Shown one piece after another: positions 26,093 to 35,153 of a stretch of DNA of 64,000 bases. Source of the stretch: Bifidobacterium dentium JCM 1195 = DSM 20436 (GTDB lineage: Bacteria > Actinomycetota > Actinomycetes > Actinomycetales > Bifidobacteriaceae); assembly GCF_001042595.1 (NCBI RefSeq), contig NZ_AP012326.1, positions 2,232,001-2,296,000 on the forward strand. Reading direction: 5' to 3'. The position numbers were made by a program, and so were the translations under genes. The stretch's first letter is position 1; each line of letters starts with the position of its first letter. The notes beneath the pieces are model-generated. The model made no database searches. It was not told the DNA's origin and saw nothing but the letters and a program-made list of their open reading frames with translations.

Positions 26093-27046
26093 ATGAAAGC
26101 GTATCCTCAGATTGACAGGCTTCTTGATCAAGCCGAAAGCGCACAACGATGTGCGCACAGTAGCAAGCCCTTGATGCAGAAAGGGCTCTATCGCAGATAC
26201 CTCGCGGGGGATCTGGTCAAGCCGTATCCCGGACTGTTCGCACGTTCGGCATACTGGAATCGTCTGAATGCCGCGGAACAGTCGTTGCACGCAGCCCGTA
26301 CGCTCAAGGATCTCCACGGCAATTGGATCTTCGCGGGAATCACCGCAGCGGCAGCGTATGGTTTTGAACACCAATGGCTCCTGCATCATCAGGGATTGAC
26401 CATCACCCTGCCCACACGCGGCTCATATCGTTCACATGACAAGCTCAATGTCATCTACAGTCCATTCCCGAAAGACAACGCGGTCATCGTGAATGGCATA
26501 CCGGTCACCAATCCGGCGCGTACGCTTCTTGATTGCGGCCACATGCTGGAATTCCGGTTCGCCTTGCCGATTTTCGATTCCGCCGCCGAAGGGGTCGGCA
26601 ACGATCGGGTATTGCAGGAATGCGTCCGTACCACGCGTGACTGCACGACGATCTTCAGACTTATGCAGCATGCGGATTCGAGTAGCGAGAACGGCGGCGA
26701 ATCCTTGGCACGCGGAACCATGATCGAAGCCGGCTTTTCGATTCCTCAGCTTCAGATACCCTTCACTGATCCCACAACCGGAGAGCGGTTCCGTGTGGAT
26801 TTCTTGTGGCGTGCGGATGATGGCAGGATCATCGTAGGCGAATTCGATGGCACGGCGAAGTATGTGGATCCGGAAATGACCGGTCGGAAGAGCATACAGG
26901 AAACCGTCCAAACGGAACGTAATCGTGAGCAGGCCTTACGTCGTGCCGGAGTCACGGAAGTCGTCCGATTCACCTTCGATGACGTCCTGCAACGCAACCC
27001 GCTGATAGCGAAGTTGCGCCGCGCGGGAGTCCCGACCGTACCATGA
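26093..27046 (+). CDS. AbiEi-like / DUF559-type protein of unknown function
   Basis: The 317-aa protein resembles a common bifidobacterial family that combines an AbiEi antitoxin-like N-terminal half with a C-terminal nuclease-like fold. Visible features are a DNA-binding-like start (QKGLYRRYLAGDLVKPYPGLFAR), the central NPARTLLDCG motif typical of AbiEi-like proteins, and the C-terminal FRVDFLWRADDGRIIVGEFDGTAKY, then ERNREQALRRAGVTEVVRFTFDDV. The latter resembles DUF559/Vsr-type segments with Asp and Glu in the right order. No AbiEii toxin gene is adjacent. Start at 26093 lacks a clear Shine-Dalgarno. A defence or DNA-processing role is only a suggestion. Confidence 0.72.
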   Translation: MKAYPQIDRLLDQAESAQRCAHSSKPLMQKGLYRRYLAGDLVKPYPGLFARSAYWNRLNAAEQSLHAARTLKDLHGNWIFAGITAAAAYGFEHQWLLHHQGLTITLPTRGSYRSHDKLNVIYSPFPKDNAVIVNGIPVTNPARTLLDCGHMLEFRFALPIFDSAAEGVGNDRVLQECVRTTRDCTTIFRLMQHADSSSENGGESLARGTMIEAGFSIPQLQIPFTDPTTGERFRVDFLWRADDGRIIVGEFDGTAKYVDPEMTGRKSIQETVQTERNREQALRRAGVTEVVRFTFDDVLQRNPLIAKLRRAGVPTVP

Positions 27047-27087
27047 TGCGTTCATTTCCAGTCGCCGGAAGCATCAACCGCAGCCCG

Positions 27088-28050
27088 TCAAGACCGGGGA
27101 ACGGCATGCTGAGCAATCCAGGCGTGCATGGAGACTGCGGCCGCAGCACCTGCATTGATGGAGCGAACCGAACCGAATTGGGAGATGTAGACCACATCGT
27201 CGGCCAGCTCGAGTGCCTTCTCGGACAGACCCGGGCCTTCCGCGCCGAAGAGCATGAGGCAACGCTTGGGGAAATGATAGGTTTCCATCGGCACGGCACC
27301 GGGAATAATGTCAAGAGCAATGATGCGTGCGGTCTGCAGGTCGGCGATTTTCGACTCTAATTCAGCCAGTTGCGCCAGCTGCTCTGTGTTTTTTTGAGCG
27401 TCATATGTAGCCAAAGTATTCGATACGGTGCCGGATGATTGGGGTTCGGCACCGGTATCGGCAATGTCAGAGACATCGGTTTGCGGCGGTACGAAGACGC
27501 AGGCATCGTCGGGACGTGGTCCGGCCGCGGTTCCACGCATGCGGCATGCGATGGCCGCAGCCTGCGATTGCGCCGCGGCGATTTCACCTGAAATGCGGTA
27601 TTTCCAGCATTCGACGAGTTCAGCGATGGATGGATGGTTTTCGACGTGTTGGTACAGTTCCGTCATGAGTGCGCCCTTGCGATTCCATTTGTGCGGCCCG
27701 ACGATGTGTACGCGGGATGCTTGGAATGCATTGGCCGTGCGCACCATGGATCCGATGTTGAAGTCATGCGTCCAGTTCTCCACGGCGACTTCGAACTCAT
27801 GACGGCCATGCGCGTCAAGATCGGCCTTGATGGCCGCGACGGACCAATAGCGGTAGCGGTCAAGCACATTGCGACGATCGCCTGCATCAAGCAAGGATGA
27901 ATCGAATCGCATATCGAAATTCGGGGATTGCGGATTGTCCGGACGCGGCTCTCCCGGATGGGTTTCGGCCCACGGGCCTACGCCCACCTCACGGAATACC
28001 GGTTCGCCGGACGCTTTCGCCGCGACATCGATAGGGTTGGGTGCGTGCAT
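27088..28050 (-). CDS. TrmH/SpoU-family RNA 2'-O-methyltransferase
   Basis: SPOUT enzymes methylate ribose in tRNA or rRNA using S-adenosylmethionine bound in a trefoil knot. Motif 1 is HDFNIGSMVRTANAF (about residues 94-108), motif 2 is LMLFGAEGPGLS (about 268-279) and motif 3 is SQFGSVRSINAGAAAAVSMHAW (about 291-312). Between motifs 1 and 2 is an insertion of about 80 residues (about 160-240) that is Ala/Gln-rich and appears disordered. The start at 28050 has GGAAGG upstream. The RNA target cannot be deduced. Confidence 0.9.
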   Translation of the reverse strand: MHAPNPIDVAAKASGEPVFREVGVGPWAETHPGEPRPDNPQSPNFDMRFDSSLLDAGDRRNVLDRYRYWSVAAIKADLDAHGRHEFEVAVENWTHDFNIGSMVRTANAFQASRVHIVGPHKWNRKGALMTELYQHVENHPSIAELVECWKYRISGEIAAAQSQAAAIACRMRGTAAGPRPDDACVFVPPQTDVSDIADTGAEPQSSGTVSNTLATYDAQKNTEQLAQLAELESKIADLQTARIIALDIIPGAVPMETYHFPKRCLMLFGAEGPGLSEKALELADDVVYISQFGSVRSINAGAAAAVSMHAWIAQHAVPRS

Positions 28051-28139
28051 GGTTCCTTCCGATTTTCATCCCGTACGCGTCAGCATCAGGCAGGGCCTAG
28101 GTTTTTCCGCCCTCTGATGCAGGTGAGCAACGAGCCGAC

Positions 28140-28802
28140 TCAGTGAAGCTCGGACTCCTTGTACACTTCGATGAATGGCAACTCGGACTCATCGCCGGAG
28201 ACCGGATTGACGACCTTGATGGTCGGATGGGTCATATCCACGCCACCAATCAACGACGCCACGGCGAGCACTTCGGCCCCTTCCCTCTCCACGACGGAAA
28301 AGTCGAGACTCAGTTCGTTGCCATTACGCAAGGTGACAAGCGAGGAGGTTTGCACATACGACTTTTCGGACAGCCAGGAGTCGAGCAGCACCACGCGCTT
28401 GCCCGTGATGGACGGTCCCTTGATGGACGGGTACACGAAATCCATGACGAATCCGTTCAAGTCTTCACCACGGGAGGCCGCAGCCTGGATCATGGCGGAG
28501 ACCAACGGCACCGCAGCGGCGGTCAACGCGCCGACGGCATCGACATCATCAACGGAATAGCCGGCTTCCTCCAACGTATCAAGCAAGATATGCCCGACGA
28601 CGGAGGCCCCGCGATGATCGAACGTCACGGATGCAAGCTCTGAGAACGGCTTGTCCTTCATCTCGGCCTGCAGCAGGGTCTTGAGCTGATCGCGCGGCTC
28701 GAGCATGGCGAAATCGACGGTGGACGGCTCAGTGGCGGTGGCGGTCGATGCGACCTCGGTGGCGGCCGGCACGGTCTTACGGAAAGTCTTCTCGTCAGTC
28801 AT
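28140..28802 (-). CDS. Phosphoribosyltransferase-like protein
   Basis: Residues about 30-220 resemble an orotate phosphoribosyltransferase-type PRTase fold: VDAVGALTAAAVPLVSAM, KGPSITGKRVVLLDSWLSEKS, LSLDFSVVEREGAEVL. In active enzymes the PRPP loop has two acidic residues followed by a TGGS-type turn. Here the equivalent segment is VVLLDSWLSEKSYV, so the loop is altered and catalysis is doubtful. The N-terminal 30 residues are a Thr/Ala-rich extension. It may be a divergent PyrE-like or regulatory PRTase. It is followed by the methyltransferase gene on the same strand and preceded by rmuC. Confidence 0.6.
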   Translation of the reverse strand: MTDEKTFRKTVPAATEVASTATATEPSTVDFAMLEPRDQLKTLLQAEMKDKPFSELASVTFDHRGASVVGHILLDTLEEAGYSVDDVDAVGALTAAAVPLVSAMIQAAASRGEDLNGFVMDFVYPSIKGPSITGKRVVLLDSWLSEKSYVQTSSLVTLRNGNELSLDFSVVEREGAEVLAVASLIGGVDMTHPTIKVVNPVSGDESELPFIEVYKESELH

Positions 28803-28827
28803 GGCTCCAGCCTATCCTTTCGGCTCG

Positions 28828-30171
28828 TCAATCCCTCGCATCATCTACGGTTTCGGGCGCCGTCAGCTCACGGATATCCGCCTTCTCGGATGGAATGATT
28901 TCCACGGATTCGATGACCTTGCCCTGATCCACGCGTTGCAGTTTGCGAGCGGTGACCAGCACGCGGGACTCCAATGACGAGGCGAACGCATTATAGGCGC
29001 CAACCGTTCTGGTAATCGCCGTACCGAGTTTGGTGGCGCGCTCCCCCAGCACCGCGAAACGCTCATACAGTTCACGTGACAGGTCGAACAGCATTTTCGC
29101 GTCATCGGTAAGGCTCTGCTGTTGCCAGGCGTAAGCCACCGATTTCAACACCGCCCACAACGTAATCGGTGAGGTCAAAGCCACCTTACGGGCGAATGCG
29201 TCGTCCATCAGCGTCGGATCGGTCTCCAAGGCGGCCTGCAGCAGCGACTCGTTCGGGATGAAGGCGATCACGAAATCCGGCGCGTCCGAGAACGCGTTCC
29301 AGTAGGCCTTGTCCCCCAGCACCTTCACATGCTCGCGCACTGCCTTGGCATGGGCCCTCAGCAGATCCGCCTTGCGCGTCAGCTCTTCCTGCGAAGCGGT
29401 GTCGGGAATCTCGCAGGCACGTTGATAGTCGGCATATGGTGCCTTTGCGTCGATCGGAATGGTTTTACCACCAGGCATGTGGATCACCATGTCCGGACGC
29501 TGGGTATGCCCGTCCGCGTCGGTGACGACCACCTGCGTATCAAAATCGACATGTTCCAGCAGACCCGCCGATTCGACGATGTTACGCAATTGCGCCTCGC
29601 CCCAGGCGCCACGTACCCTGTTGTTGCGCAATGCAGCCGACAGCGAGCTCGTCTCACGGTCGAGCCGCGCCTGCTGTTCCCCCAAACCCTTGAGTTGCTC
29701 GCCGAGCGCACCCATTTCACGCTTGCGCCCCTCTTCGATTTGGGAAACCTTCTCCTGAAGGGCGTCAAGATTCTTCTGCACAGGAGCCAGAGCGGAGAGC
29801 ACCTTGCTCTGCTCCCGCAACTGCCGCTCGCTTTCGGTCTGCCGACGTTCCGCCTCCGCGGCGGCCTTTTCACGCTCACGCTCGATTCTCGTCTGCTCGG
29901 CGCTTTGCGCCTGCGCCAGCTGGGATTTGAGATATGTCAGCTGCTGATTCAATCCTTCGGACTGCGTGCGGTACTGTGCCACGGATGTGGTCAGATCGCC
30001 GATCCGTCGCCGACCGTCCTCGATCTGAGCCTTCGCCTCGTTCAAGTCGGCGGTACGCGCATCCCGCGCCATGTCCTGCCCTCTGGATCGCCCCGCGAAA
30101 AAGCCCGCGGCCGCTCCAAGCGCGGCCACGATCACCATCAGCACCATTACAAACACAGGATTGTCGAACAT
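28828..30171 (-). CDS. rmuC: DNA recombination protein RmuC
   Basis: RmuC proteins are predicted nucleases that limit inversions at short repeats. The ATG at 30171 gives 447 aa. A membrane segment occupies about residues 5-25 (FVMVLMVIVAALGAAAGFFAG), a coiled coil rich in Glu, Gln and Arg occupies about 35-175, and the RmuC domain follows: NNRVRGAWGEAQLRNIVE, IPIDAKAPYADYQRA, DFVIAFIPNESLLQAAL and TSPITLWAVLKSVAYAWQQQ. The upstream part of the open frame to 30261 lacks homology and is left out. It is divergent from the small P1B-like membrane protein gene. Confidence 0.92.
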   Translation of the reverse strand: MFDNPVFVMVLMVIVAALGAAAGFFAGRSRGQDMARDARTADLNEAKAQIEDGRRRIGDLTTSVAQYRTQSEGLNQQLTYLKSQLAQAQSAEQTRIEREREKAAAEAERRQTESERQLREQSKVLSALAPVQKNLDALQEKVSQIEEGRKREMGALGEQLKGLGEQQARLDRETSSLSAALRNNRVRGAWGEAQLRNIVESAGLLEHVDFDTQVVVTDADGHTQRPDMVIHMPGGKTIPIDAKAPYADYQRACEIPDTASQEELTRKADLLRAHAKAVREHVKVLGDKAYWNAFSDAPDFVIAFIPNESLLQAALETDPTLMDDAFARKVALTSPITLWAVLKSVAYAWQQQSLTDDAKMLFDLSRELYERFAVLGERATKLGTAITRTVGAYNAFASSLESRVLVTARKLQRVDQGKVIESVEIIPSEKADIRELTAPETVDDARD

Positions 30172-30328
30172 ATGTTCTAGTAAACAGCATGCGGTGGACC
30201 ACGTGTCGCAGCCACGCCCGAATCCACTCGACGAACCGCATTCATCCGTACGAACGACCACCCGATACCCCGCGCTGGATTATGCTGGGGAGCAGTCGTA
30301 CGAGAGCGAAGGAACACAAGAGGCTGGT

Positions 30329-31318
30329 ATGGGATTCGATTTGTTCATGGCCGCAGTCGCCATCGTGGTCGCCTCCATTGCGACATGGGGCATTCTCAGG
30401 TTCTTCCTCGGCCAATCGCCGACCGACGGCAGATCGTCGACGCCACCAACGCCGGACGATCGCAAGGAACCCCCGGCAACCGAAACATCGGCGGACCATG
30501 TGCGGAACCATTCCAGCCCCAGCACCGATCCACCATCATCGGAAGCCGAACGGTCCGCCAACAAGCGGCCCGAAGCCGCCCCTGCCGCCAACTCCGCGGA
30601 ATCCGCCGATGACGACCAACGCATCGTTCCGCTGCTCGTCATCGCCACGATTCTTACGATTCCAACGTTCGTCGTCACCATGCTCATGCTCGGCAGCGTA
30701 ACCATGCCCGACTGGCTGACCAATCCATGGCTGCATGCCATCGTGATCACGCCGGTCATGTTCTATTGCGGTGCGCCGATTCATCGCCACGGCATGCCCG
30801 CCCTGCATCAACGCACGCCGAATGCGGATTCGCTGATTTCGCTTGGCATGTCAATCGTCTATGTCTACAGTCTGCTGCTATGCGTGGTGTCTTGGATTTT
30901 TCCGGTCGGCTCACGCGATCCGTATTTCGCGTTCGTCGGTGTGGTCGTGATGCTGGCATTGATCATTCGCCTGATTCGCCGGAAGCTGGTGATCGTGCGG
31001 TTCCCGATCGAACATCCCGAAGATTTTGAGCAGGCGCTGAAGATTCGCGCAACCAATGCGTCGGCACAGCCGACACAGTCAACACATGGAAAAAGCGCGG
31101 AAGAGGTTGTCTTCCGCGCCAGAATAGGCCATGTGATCCACACTCGCGTACTACAGATCACCACTGCAGTGACGATGGTCGTCGCCGTGTGGACGTTCGC
31201 GCTATGGCTGGTGTTCGGCATGCAGCCGAAGCTTGCGGTTGCGGTGCTTATCGCCGCTACCGTGTTATCGGTCGCCGGCCTGGTGCTTGAGGTCGGCGAC
31301 CGCGTTTCCTCCCTCTGA
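30329..31318 (+). CDS. Membrane protein resembling the transmembrane half of a P1B-type ATPase, without catalytic domains
   Basis: The 329-aa protein has one N-terminal membrane segment (about residues 3-26), a Pro/Ser/Ala linker to about 95, then about five more segments. LTIPTFVVTMLMLGSVTMP, NPWLHAIVITPVMFYCGAPIHR and ALHQRTPNADSLISLGMSIVYVYSLLL closely follow the M1-M4 pattern of heavy-metal P-type ATPases such as CopA. A later segment, VLQITTAVTMVVAVWTFALW, resembles the stretch before the CPC motif, but VLSVAGLVLEVGDRVSSL stands where CPCALGLA would be and the protein then stops. The DKTG and nucleotide-binding domains are absent. GAGG lies 5 nt before the ATG at 30329. Function unknown. 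Confidence 0.7.
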   Translation: MGFDLFMAAVAIVVASIATWGILRFFLGQSPTDGRSSTPPTPDDRKEPPATETSADHVRNHSSPSTDPPSSEAERSANKRPEAAPAANSAESADDDQRIVPLLVIATILTIPTFVVTMLMLGSVTMPDWLTNPWLHAIVITPVMFYCGAPIHRHGMPALHQRTPNADSLISLGMSIVYVYSLLLCVVSWIFPVGSRDPYFAFVGVVVMLALIIRLIRRKLVIVRFPIEHPEDFEQALKIRATNASAQPTQSTHGKSAEEVVFRARIGHVIHTRVLQITTAVTMVVAVWTFALWLVFGMQPKLAVAVLIAATVLSVAGLVLEVGDRVSSL

Positions 31319-31343
31319 CAAGGGAGGAAACGGTAGGGTCGAT

Positions 31344-31372
31344 GCCGGCGGACCTCACTGAGGTTCGCCGGC
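31344..31372. terminator. Hairpin between the P1B-like gene and clpB
   Basis: GCCGGCGGACCTCA pairs with TGAGGTTCGCCGGC over 14 positions with one wobble. It lies between convergent genes and probably serves both. Confidence 0.8.
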
Positions 31373-31404
31373 AGCCTCTTGTTCCCGCAGGGGAACGGCC
31401 CGGC

Positions 31405-34041
31405 TTACTTGCCCATGTCCGCCAGTTGATCGCTCGCCCATGCGGACAGTTCGAGATGATCGCCGCCGGTCTGATCCACCAACACGGTGTCGCCGTCATG
31501 CACCTGGCCAGCCAGCAGCATGCGCGCCAGCTGATCGCCGACCTCGGTCTGCACCAGGCGACGCAGCGGGCGAGCGCCATACGCCGGATCGTAGCCGGTG
31601 TTGGCCAGCCATTCGCGTGCCGAATCGGTCACATCGAGCGTGATGCGACGCTCGGTCAGGCGAGCGGAGACCTGCGCCACCTGGATGTCCACGATGCCGC
31701 CCAGTTCCTCACGGGTGAGCGGGTGGAACATGACCAGCTCGTCCAAGCGGTTGATGAATTCCGGCTTGAACTGCATGTGCACGGCATCCATCACGGCCTT
31801 CTTCTTGGCGTCCGCATCCAAGTCCGGATTGACGAGGAATTGCGACCCCAAATTGGAGGTCATGATCAGAATCGTGTTCTTGAAGTCCACGGTACGGCCC
31901 TGACCATCGGTCAGACGGCCATCGTCGAGCACTTGCAGCAGCACGTCGAATACTTCCGGATTGGCTTTCTCCACCTCGTCGAACAGCACCACCGAGTATG
32001 GACGGCGGCGTACGGCCTCGGTGAGCTGGCCGCCCTCCTCGTAGCCGATGTAGCCCGGCGCGGCGCCGATCAGGCGAGACACGGAGGCCTTTTCCATGTA
32101 TTCGCTCATGTCGATGCGCACCATGGCCTTCTCGTCGTCGAACAGGAAGTCCGCGAGCGCCTTGGCCAGTTCGGTCTTGCCCACGCCGGTGGGGCCTAGG
32201 AACAGGAACGAGCCGGTCGGACGATTCGGGTCGGAGATGCCGGCACGCGAGCGCCGCACGGCGTCCGAAACCGCTGCGATGGCTTCCTTCTGGCCGATCA
32301 CACGCTTGCCGAGATACTCCTCCATGTGCAGGAGCTTTTCATTCTCGCCTTGCATGAGGCGGCCGACCGGGATGCCGGTCCATTCGGATACGATGCCGGC
32401 CACGGAATCGGCATCGACGTGGTCGGGCACCATCGGTTCGGTTTCGGCGACCGCGGTGCCGTTCGCGTCATTGTTGTCGGCGGCGGCTTCCGCTGCGGCC
32501 AGTTCCTTCTGAATCGCGGGGATCTCGCCGTACGAGATGCGGCTGGCCTTCTCCAGGTCGCCTTCGCGCATGGCCTTGTCGGCTTCTACGCGCAGGTCGT
32601 CGAGCTTGGCTCGCAAATCGCCGACCTTGTTGTGGCCGGCCTTTTCCGCATCCCAACGTGCCTTGAGGCCGCTCAGCTTTTCGCGGGCGTCCGCCAGATC
32701 GGCCTGCAGCTTCTCGAGGCGGTCCTTCGAAGCGGGGTCTTCGGCCTTCTTGAGCTGCATCTCCTCCATTTCGTAGCGGGTCACCTTGCGTTGCAGTTCG
32801 TCGATTTCCTCCGGCGAGGAGTCGAGTTCCATACGCAGGTGCGCGGCTGCCTCGTCGACCAGGTCGATGGCCTTGTCGGGCAGCTGGCGGCCGGAGATAT
32901 ACCGGTTCGACAGGGTTGCGGCGGCGACCAGCGCATCGTCGCCGATCGTCACCTTGTGGTGCGCCTCGTAACGTTGCTTCAGACCACGCAGGATCGCAAT
33001 CGTGTCTTCCACGCTCGGTTCGCCGACGAAGACCTGTTGGAAGCGGCGTTCCAGTGCCGGATCCTTTTCGACGTTCTCTCGATATTCGTCGAGCGTGGTC
33101 GCACCGATCAGGCGTAGTTCGCCGCGGGCCAGCATGGGCTTGAGCATATTGCCTGCGTCCATGGAGCCTTCGGCGGCGCCCGCACCGACGATGGTGTGGA
33201 TTTCGTCGATGAAGGTGATGATCTGCCCGTCAGACTTCTTGATCTCCTCGAGCACGCTCTTCAGTCGTTCCTCGAATTCGCCGCGATACTTGGAGCCCGC
33301 GACCATGGAGCCGAGGTCGAGCGAGATCAGCTTCTTGTTCTGCAGGGTGGTCGGCACGTCACCGGCGACGATGCGCTGCGCCAGACCTTCCACGACGGCG
33401 GTTTTGCCGACGCCCGGCTCGCCGATGAGCACCGGATTGTTCTTGGTGCGCCGGCTCAGGATCTGGATGACGCGGCGGATCTCTTGATCGCGGCCGATCA
33501 CGGGGTCGAGCTTGCCGTCTTTCGCGGCGGCCGTCAGGTCGGTGGAATACTTTTCGAGCGCCTTGTACGATCTTTCCGCGTCGGGGCTGGTCACTTTCGC
33601 GCCGCCACGCACGCCCGGCACCGCCTTGCGCAGCGCTTCGGCGGTCACGCCGTTCTTTTCAAGGATTTCCGCGGATTGGTTCGGCTTGCTTGCCGCGATG
33701 CCGATGAGCAGGTGTTCGGTGGAGACGTATTCGTCGCCCATCGCCTGCATTTCCTTTTCGGCCTGCGCGATCGCGGCGGTCAGCTGACGGCTTGCCTGCG
33801 GCTGCGATGTGGTCGAACCGCTGGCAGCCGGCAACGCGACCAAGGCGTTGCGCACCGCAGCGCCGATGGCTTGCACGTCGCCGCCGGCAGCCTGGATGAG
33901 GCCGCGGATCACACCGTTTTCCTGGCGCAGCAACGCATCCATCACATGCAACGTGTCGACTTGCGCGTTACCTGCCGCGGACGCGCTTTGAATGGCGTCT
34001 CCGATGGCTTCCTGCGCCATCGTGGTGAACTTTTGTTCCAT
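31405..34041 (-). CDS. clpB: ATP-dependent disaggregase ClpB
   Basis: ClpB is a hexameric AAA+ chaperone that, with DnaK, rescues aggregated proteins. The 878-aa chain has the N-domain (about residues 1-145), NBD1 with Walker [14 protein letters not shown], the middle coiled-coil domain (about 400-520) and NBD2 with Walker [14 protein letters not shown] and Walker [11 protein letters not shown]. The open frame extends to 34266, but I chose the ATG at 34041 ([16 protein letters not shown]) because GGAGG lies 5 nt upstream and homologues begin this way. A HAIR operator upstream indicates HspR repression released by heat shock. Confidence 0.96.
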   Translation of the reverse strand: MEQKFTTMAQEAIGDAIQSASAAGNAQVDTLHVMDALLRQENGVIRGLIQAAGGDVQAIGAAVRNALVALPAASGSTTSQPQASRQLTAAIAQAEKEMQAMGDEYVSTEHLLIGIAASKPNQSAEILEKNGVTAEALRKAVPGVRGGAKVTSPDAERSYKALEKYSTDLTAAAKDGKLDPVIGRDQEIRRVIQILSRRTKNNPVLIGEPGVGKTAVVEGLAQRIVAGDVPTTLQNKKLISLDLGSMVAGSKYRGEFEERLKSVLEEIKKSDGQIITFIDEIHTIVGAGAAEGSMDAGNMLKPMLARGELRLIGATTLDEYRENVEKDPALERRFQQVFVGEPSVEDTIAILRGLKQRYEAHHKVTIGDDALVAAATLSNRYISGRQLPDKAIDLVDEAAAHLRMELDSSPEEIDELQRKVTRYEMEEMQLKKAEDPASKDRLEKLQADLADAREKLSGLKARWDAEKAGHNKVGDLRAKLDDLRVEADKAMREGDLEKASRISYGEIPAIQKELAAAEAAADNNDANGTAVAETEPMVPDHVDADSVAGIVSEWTGIPVGRLMQGENEKLLHMEEYLGKRVIGQKEAIAAVSDAVRRSRAGISDPNRPTGSFLFLGPTGVGKTELAKALADFLFDDEKAMVRIDMSEYMEKASVSRLIGAAPGYIGYEEGGQLTEAVRRRPYSVVLFDEVEKANPEVFDVLLQVLDDGRLTDGQGRTVDFKNTILIMTSNLGSQFLVNPDLDADAKKKAVMDAVHMQFKPEFINRLDELVMFHPLTREELGGIVDIQVAQVSARLTERRITLDVTDSAREWLANTGYDPAYGARPLRRLVQTEVGDQLARMLLAGQVHDGDTVLVDQTGGDHLELSAWASDQLADMGK

Positions 34042-34171
34042 ATCATCCTCCATGATTCGCGCCGCTCGCGTATCGTCTTCGTAGCTCACTTGCCGCGAAT
34101 CGACCGCAATCCGGCGCATATGTCGTTGTCTGATATGCTCAACCGACTTCACCGCCATTCTATTCCCAAAA

Positions 34172-34192
34172 CTTGAGTCATCAACACTCAAC
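34172..34192 (-). promoter_or_regulatory. HAIR operator (HspR-binding inverted repeat) for clpB
   Basis: CTTGAGT-N7-ACTCAAC matches the actinobacterial HAIR consensus CTTGAGT-N7-ACTCAAG except for the last base. It lies about 130 bp upstream of the clpB ATG. HspR repression of clpB through HAIR is established in actinobacteria. Confidence 0.85.
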
Positions 34193-34232
34193 TTTTGTTT
34201 TTCTTTTCCAGCGAATAGTGATCCAGATACAC

Positions 34233-34282
34233 AAAAACCGGCTGATTCATGACGGAAAAATGTCATGAATCAGCCGGTTTTT
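34233..34282. terminator. Perfect bidirectional terminator between the FAH gene and the clpB regulatory region
   Basis: Two perfect 21-bp arms (34233-34253 and 34262-34282) with an 8-nt A-rich loop. Five A and five T residues at the ends give T-runs on both strands. It ends the FAH-family gene and insulates the clpB promoter. Confidence 0.92.
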
Positions 34283-34311
34283 ATGGAAATAAGCTCTTTG
34301 TCGGCCAGCAA

Positions 34312-35133
34312 TCAGCCACGCAACACCACATTGCGCAGCGAACCGATGCCCTCGACGTGCACGACGGCCTCATCACCCGGATCAAGATGTCCGGAAGCGT
34401 TCGGCGTGCCGGTCATGATCACATCGCCCGGCAGCAGCGTGGTGAAGCTCGAAATCGCGGCGATCTGCTCCGGAATGCCATGAATCAGGTTCGCCGTGGT
34501 ACCTGACGCCATCTCAACATCCTCACCGTTGAGCGTGAACGAGATCTTCGCGTCCTTCCAGTCCAGGTCATCACGCGTCACAATCCACGGACCGAGCGGA
34601 CAGGCGGTATCGAAACCCTTCGCACGTGTCCACGTCGGATCGAGTCCCTGCAGGTCACGCAGCGTCACGTCGTTCACGCAGGTGAAGCCAAGCACATAAT
34701 CCATGGCCCGCTCCACCGGCACGTTCTTGGCGATGCGCCCCATCACCACGGCGACCTCCGGCTCGAAATTCATGTCGTTGGAGCACGGCGGAATCACAAT
34801 CGGATCGTCCGGGCCAATCACGGAAGTGCTCGGCTTGGTAAAGATCACCATATCCTCCGGCGCATGCTTGATTTCGGAGTGACCGGCCTCATGCATGAAC
34901 TGCGCATGCGCCTCGTAGTTTTTGGCCAGACCGTACACCTTCGACGGAATCACCGGCGCAAGCAGACGGATGCCGTCACCGTCGACCGGAAAGCGCTCGC
35001 CGGTCGGCTGGACGGCGGCGCCGGACAGTGGATAACCGTCCAATGCCACCAGATAATCCTTGCCGTCGCTCTCGTCGGTCTGCACGAAAGCGTACTGCGG
35101 TACATCATTATGCGAAAAACGTGCGATTCTCAT
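34312..35133 (-). CDS. Fumarylacetoacetate hydrolase (FAH) family protein
   Basis: FAH-family enzymes hydrolyse or decarboxylate 2,4-dioxo acids; bacterial members include oxaloacetate decarboxylases and hydratase/isomerases of aromatic breakdown. The 273-aa protein has the N-terminal small domain (about residues 1-60). The catalytic domain has KVYGLAKNYEAHAQFM, the metal-binding MNFEPEVAVVMGR (Glu-x-Glu) and FTCVNDVTLRDLQ, and ends with LLPGDVIMTGTPNASGHLDPGDE. The exact substrate cannot be told; oxaloacetate or acylpyruvate hydrolysis is plausible. No Shine-Dalgarno is present, and TAGACT lies exactly 7 nt before the ATG. Confidence 0.9.
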   Translation of the reverse strand: MRIARFSHNDVPQYAFVQTDESDGKDYLVALDGYPLSGAAVQPTGERFPVDGDGIRLLAPVIPSKVYGLAKNYEAHAQFMHEAGHSEIKHAPEDMVIFTKPSTSVIGPDDPIVIPPCSNDMNFEPEVAVVMGRIAKNVPVERAMDYVLGFTCVNDVTLRDLQGLDPTWTRAKGFDTACPLGPWIVTRDDLDWKDAKISFTLNGEDVEMASGTTANLIHGIPEQIAAISSFTTLLPGDVIMTGTPNASGHLDPGDEAVVHVEGIGSLRNVVLRG

Positions 35134-35146
35134 GCCCTTTAGTCTA
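35134..35146 (-). promoter_or_regulatory. Candidate -10 box for a leaderless FAH-family mRNA
   Basis: TAGACT, then AAAGGGC (7 nt), then the ATG at 35133. It lies in the 20-bp gap after the HTH gene stop. Confidence 0.4.
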
Positions 35147-35153
35147 CGCCGGT

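Noticed and set aside
25593-26115. Short ORFs through repeat array 2
   Set aside because: Same reason; sequence is repeat DNA rather than coding.
34066-34266. Longer N-terminus for ClpB
   Set aside because: The extra 75 codons include the HAIR operator and lack homology; the ATG at 34041 has a proper ribosome-binding site.
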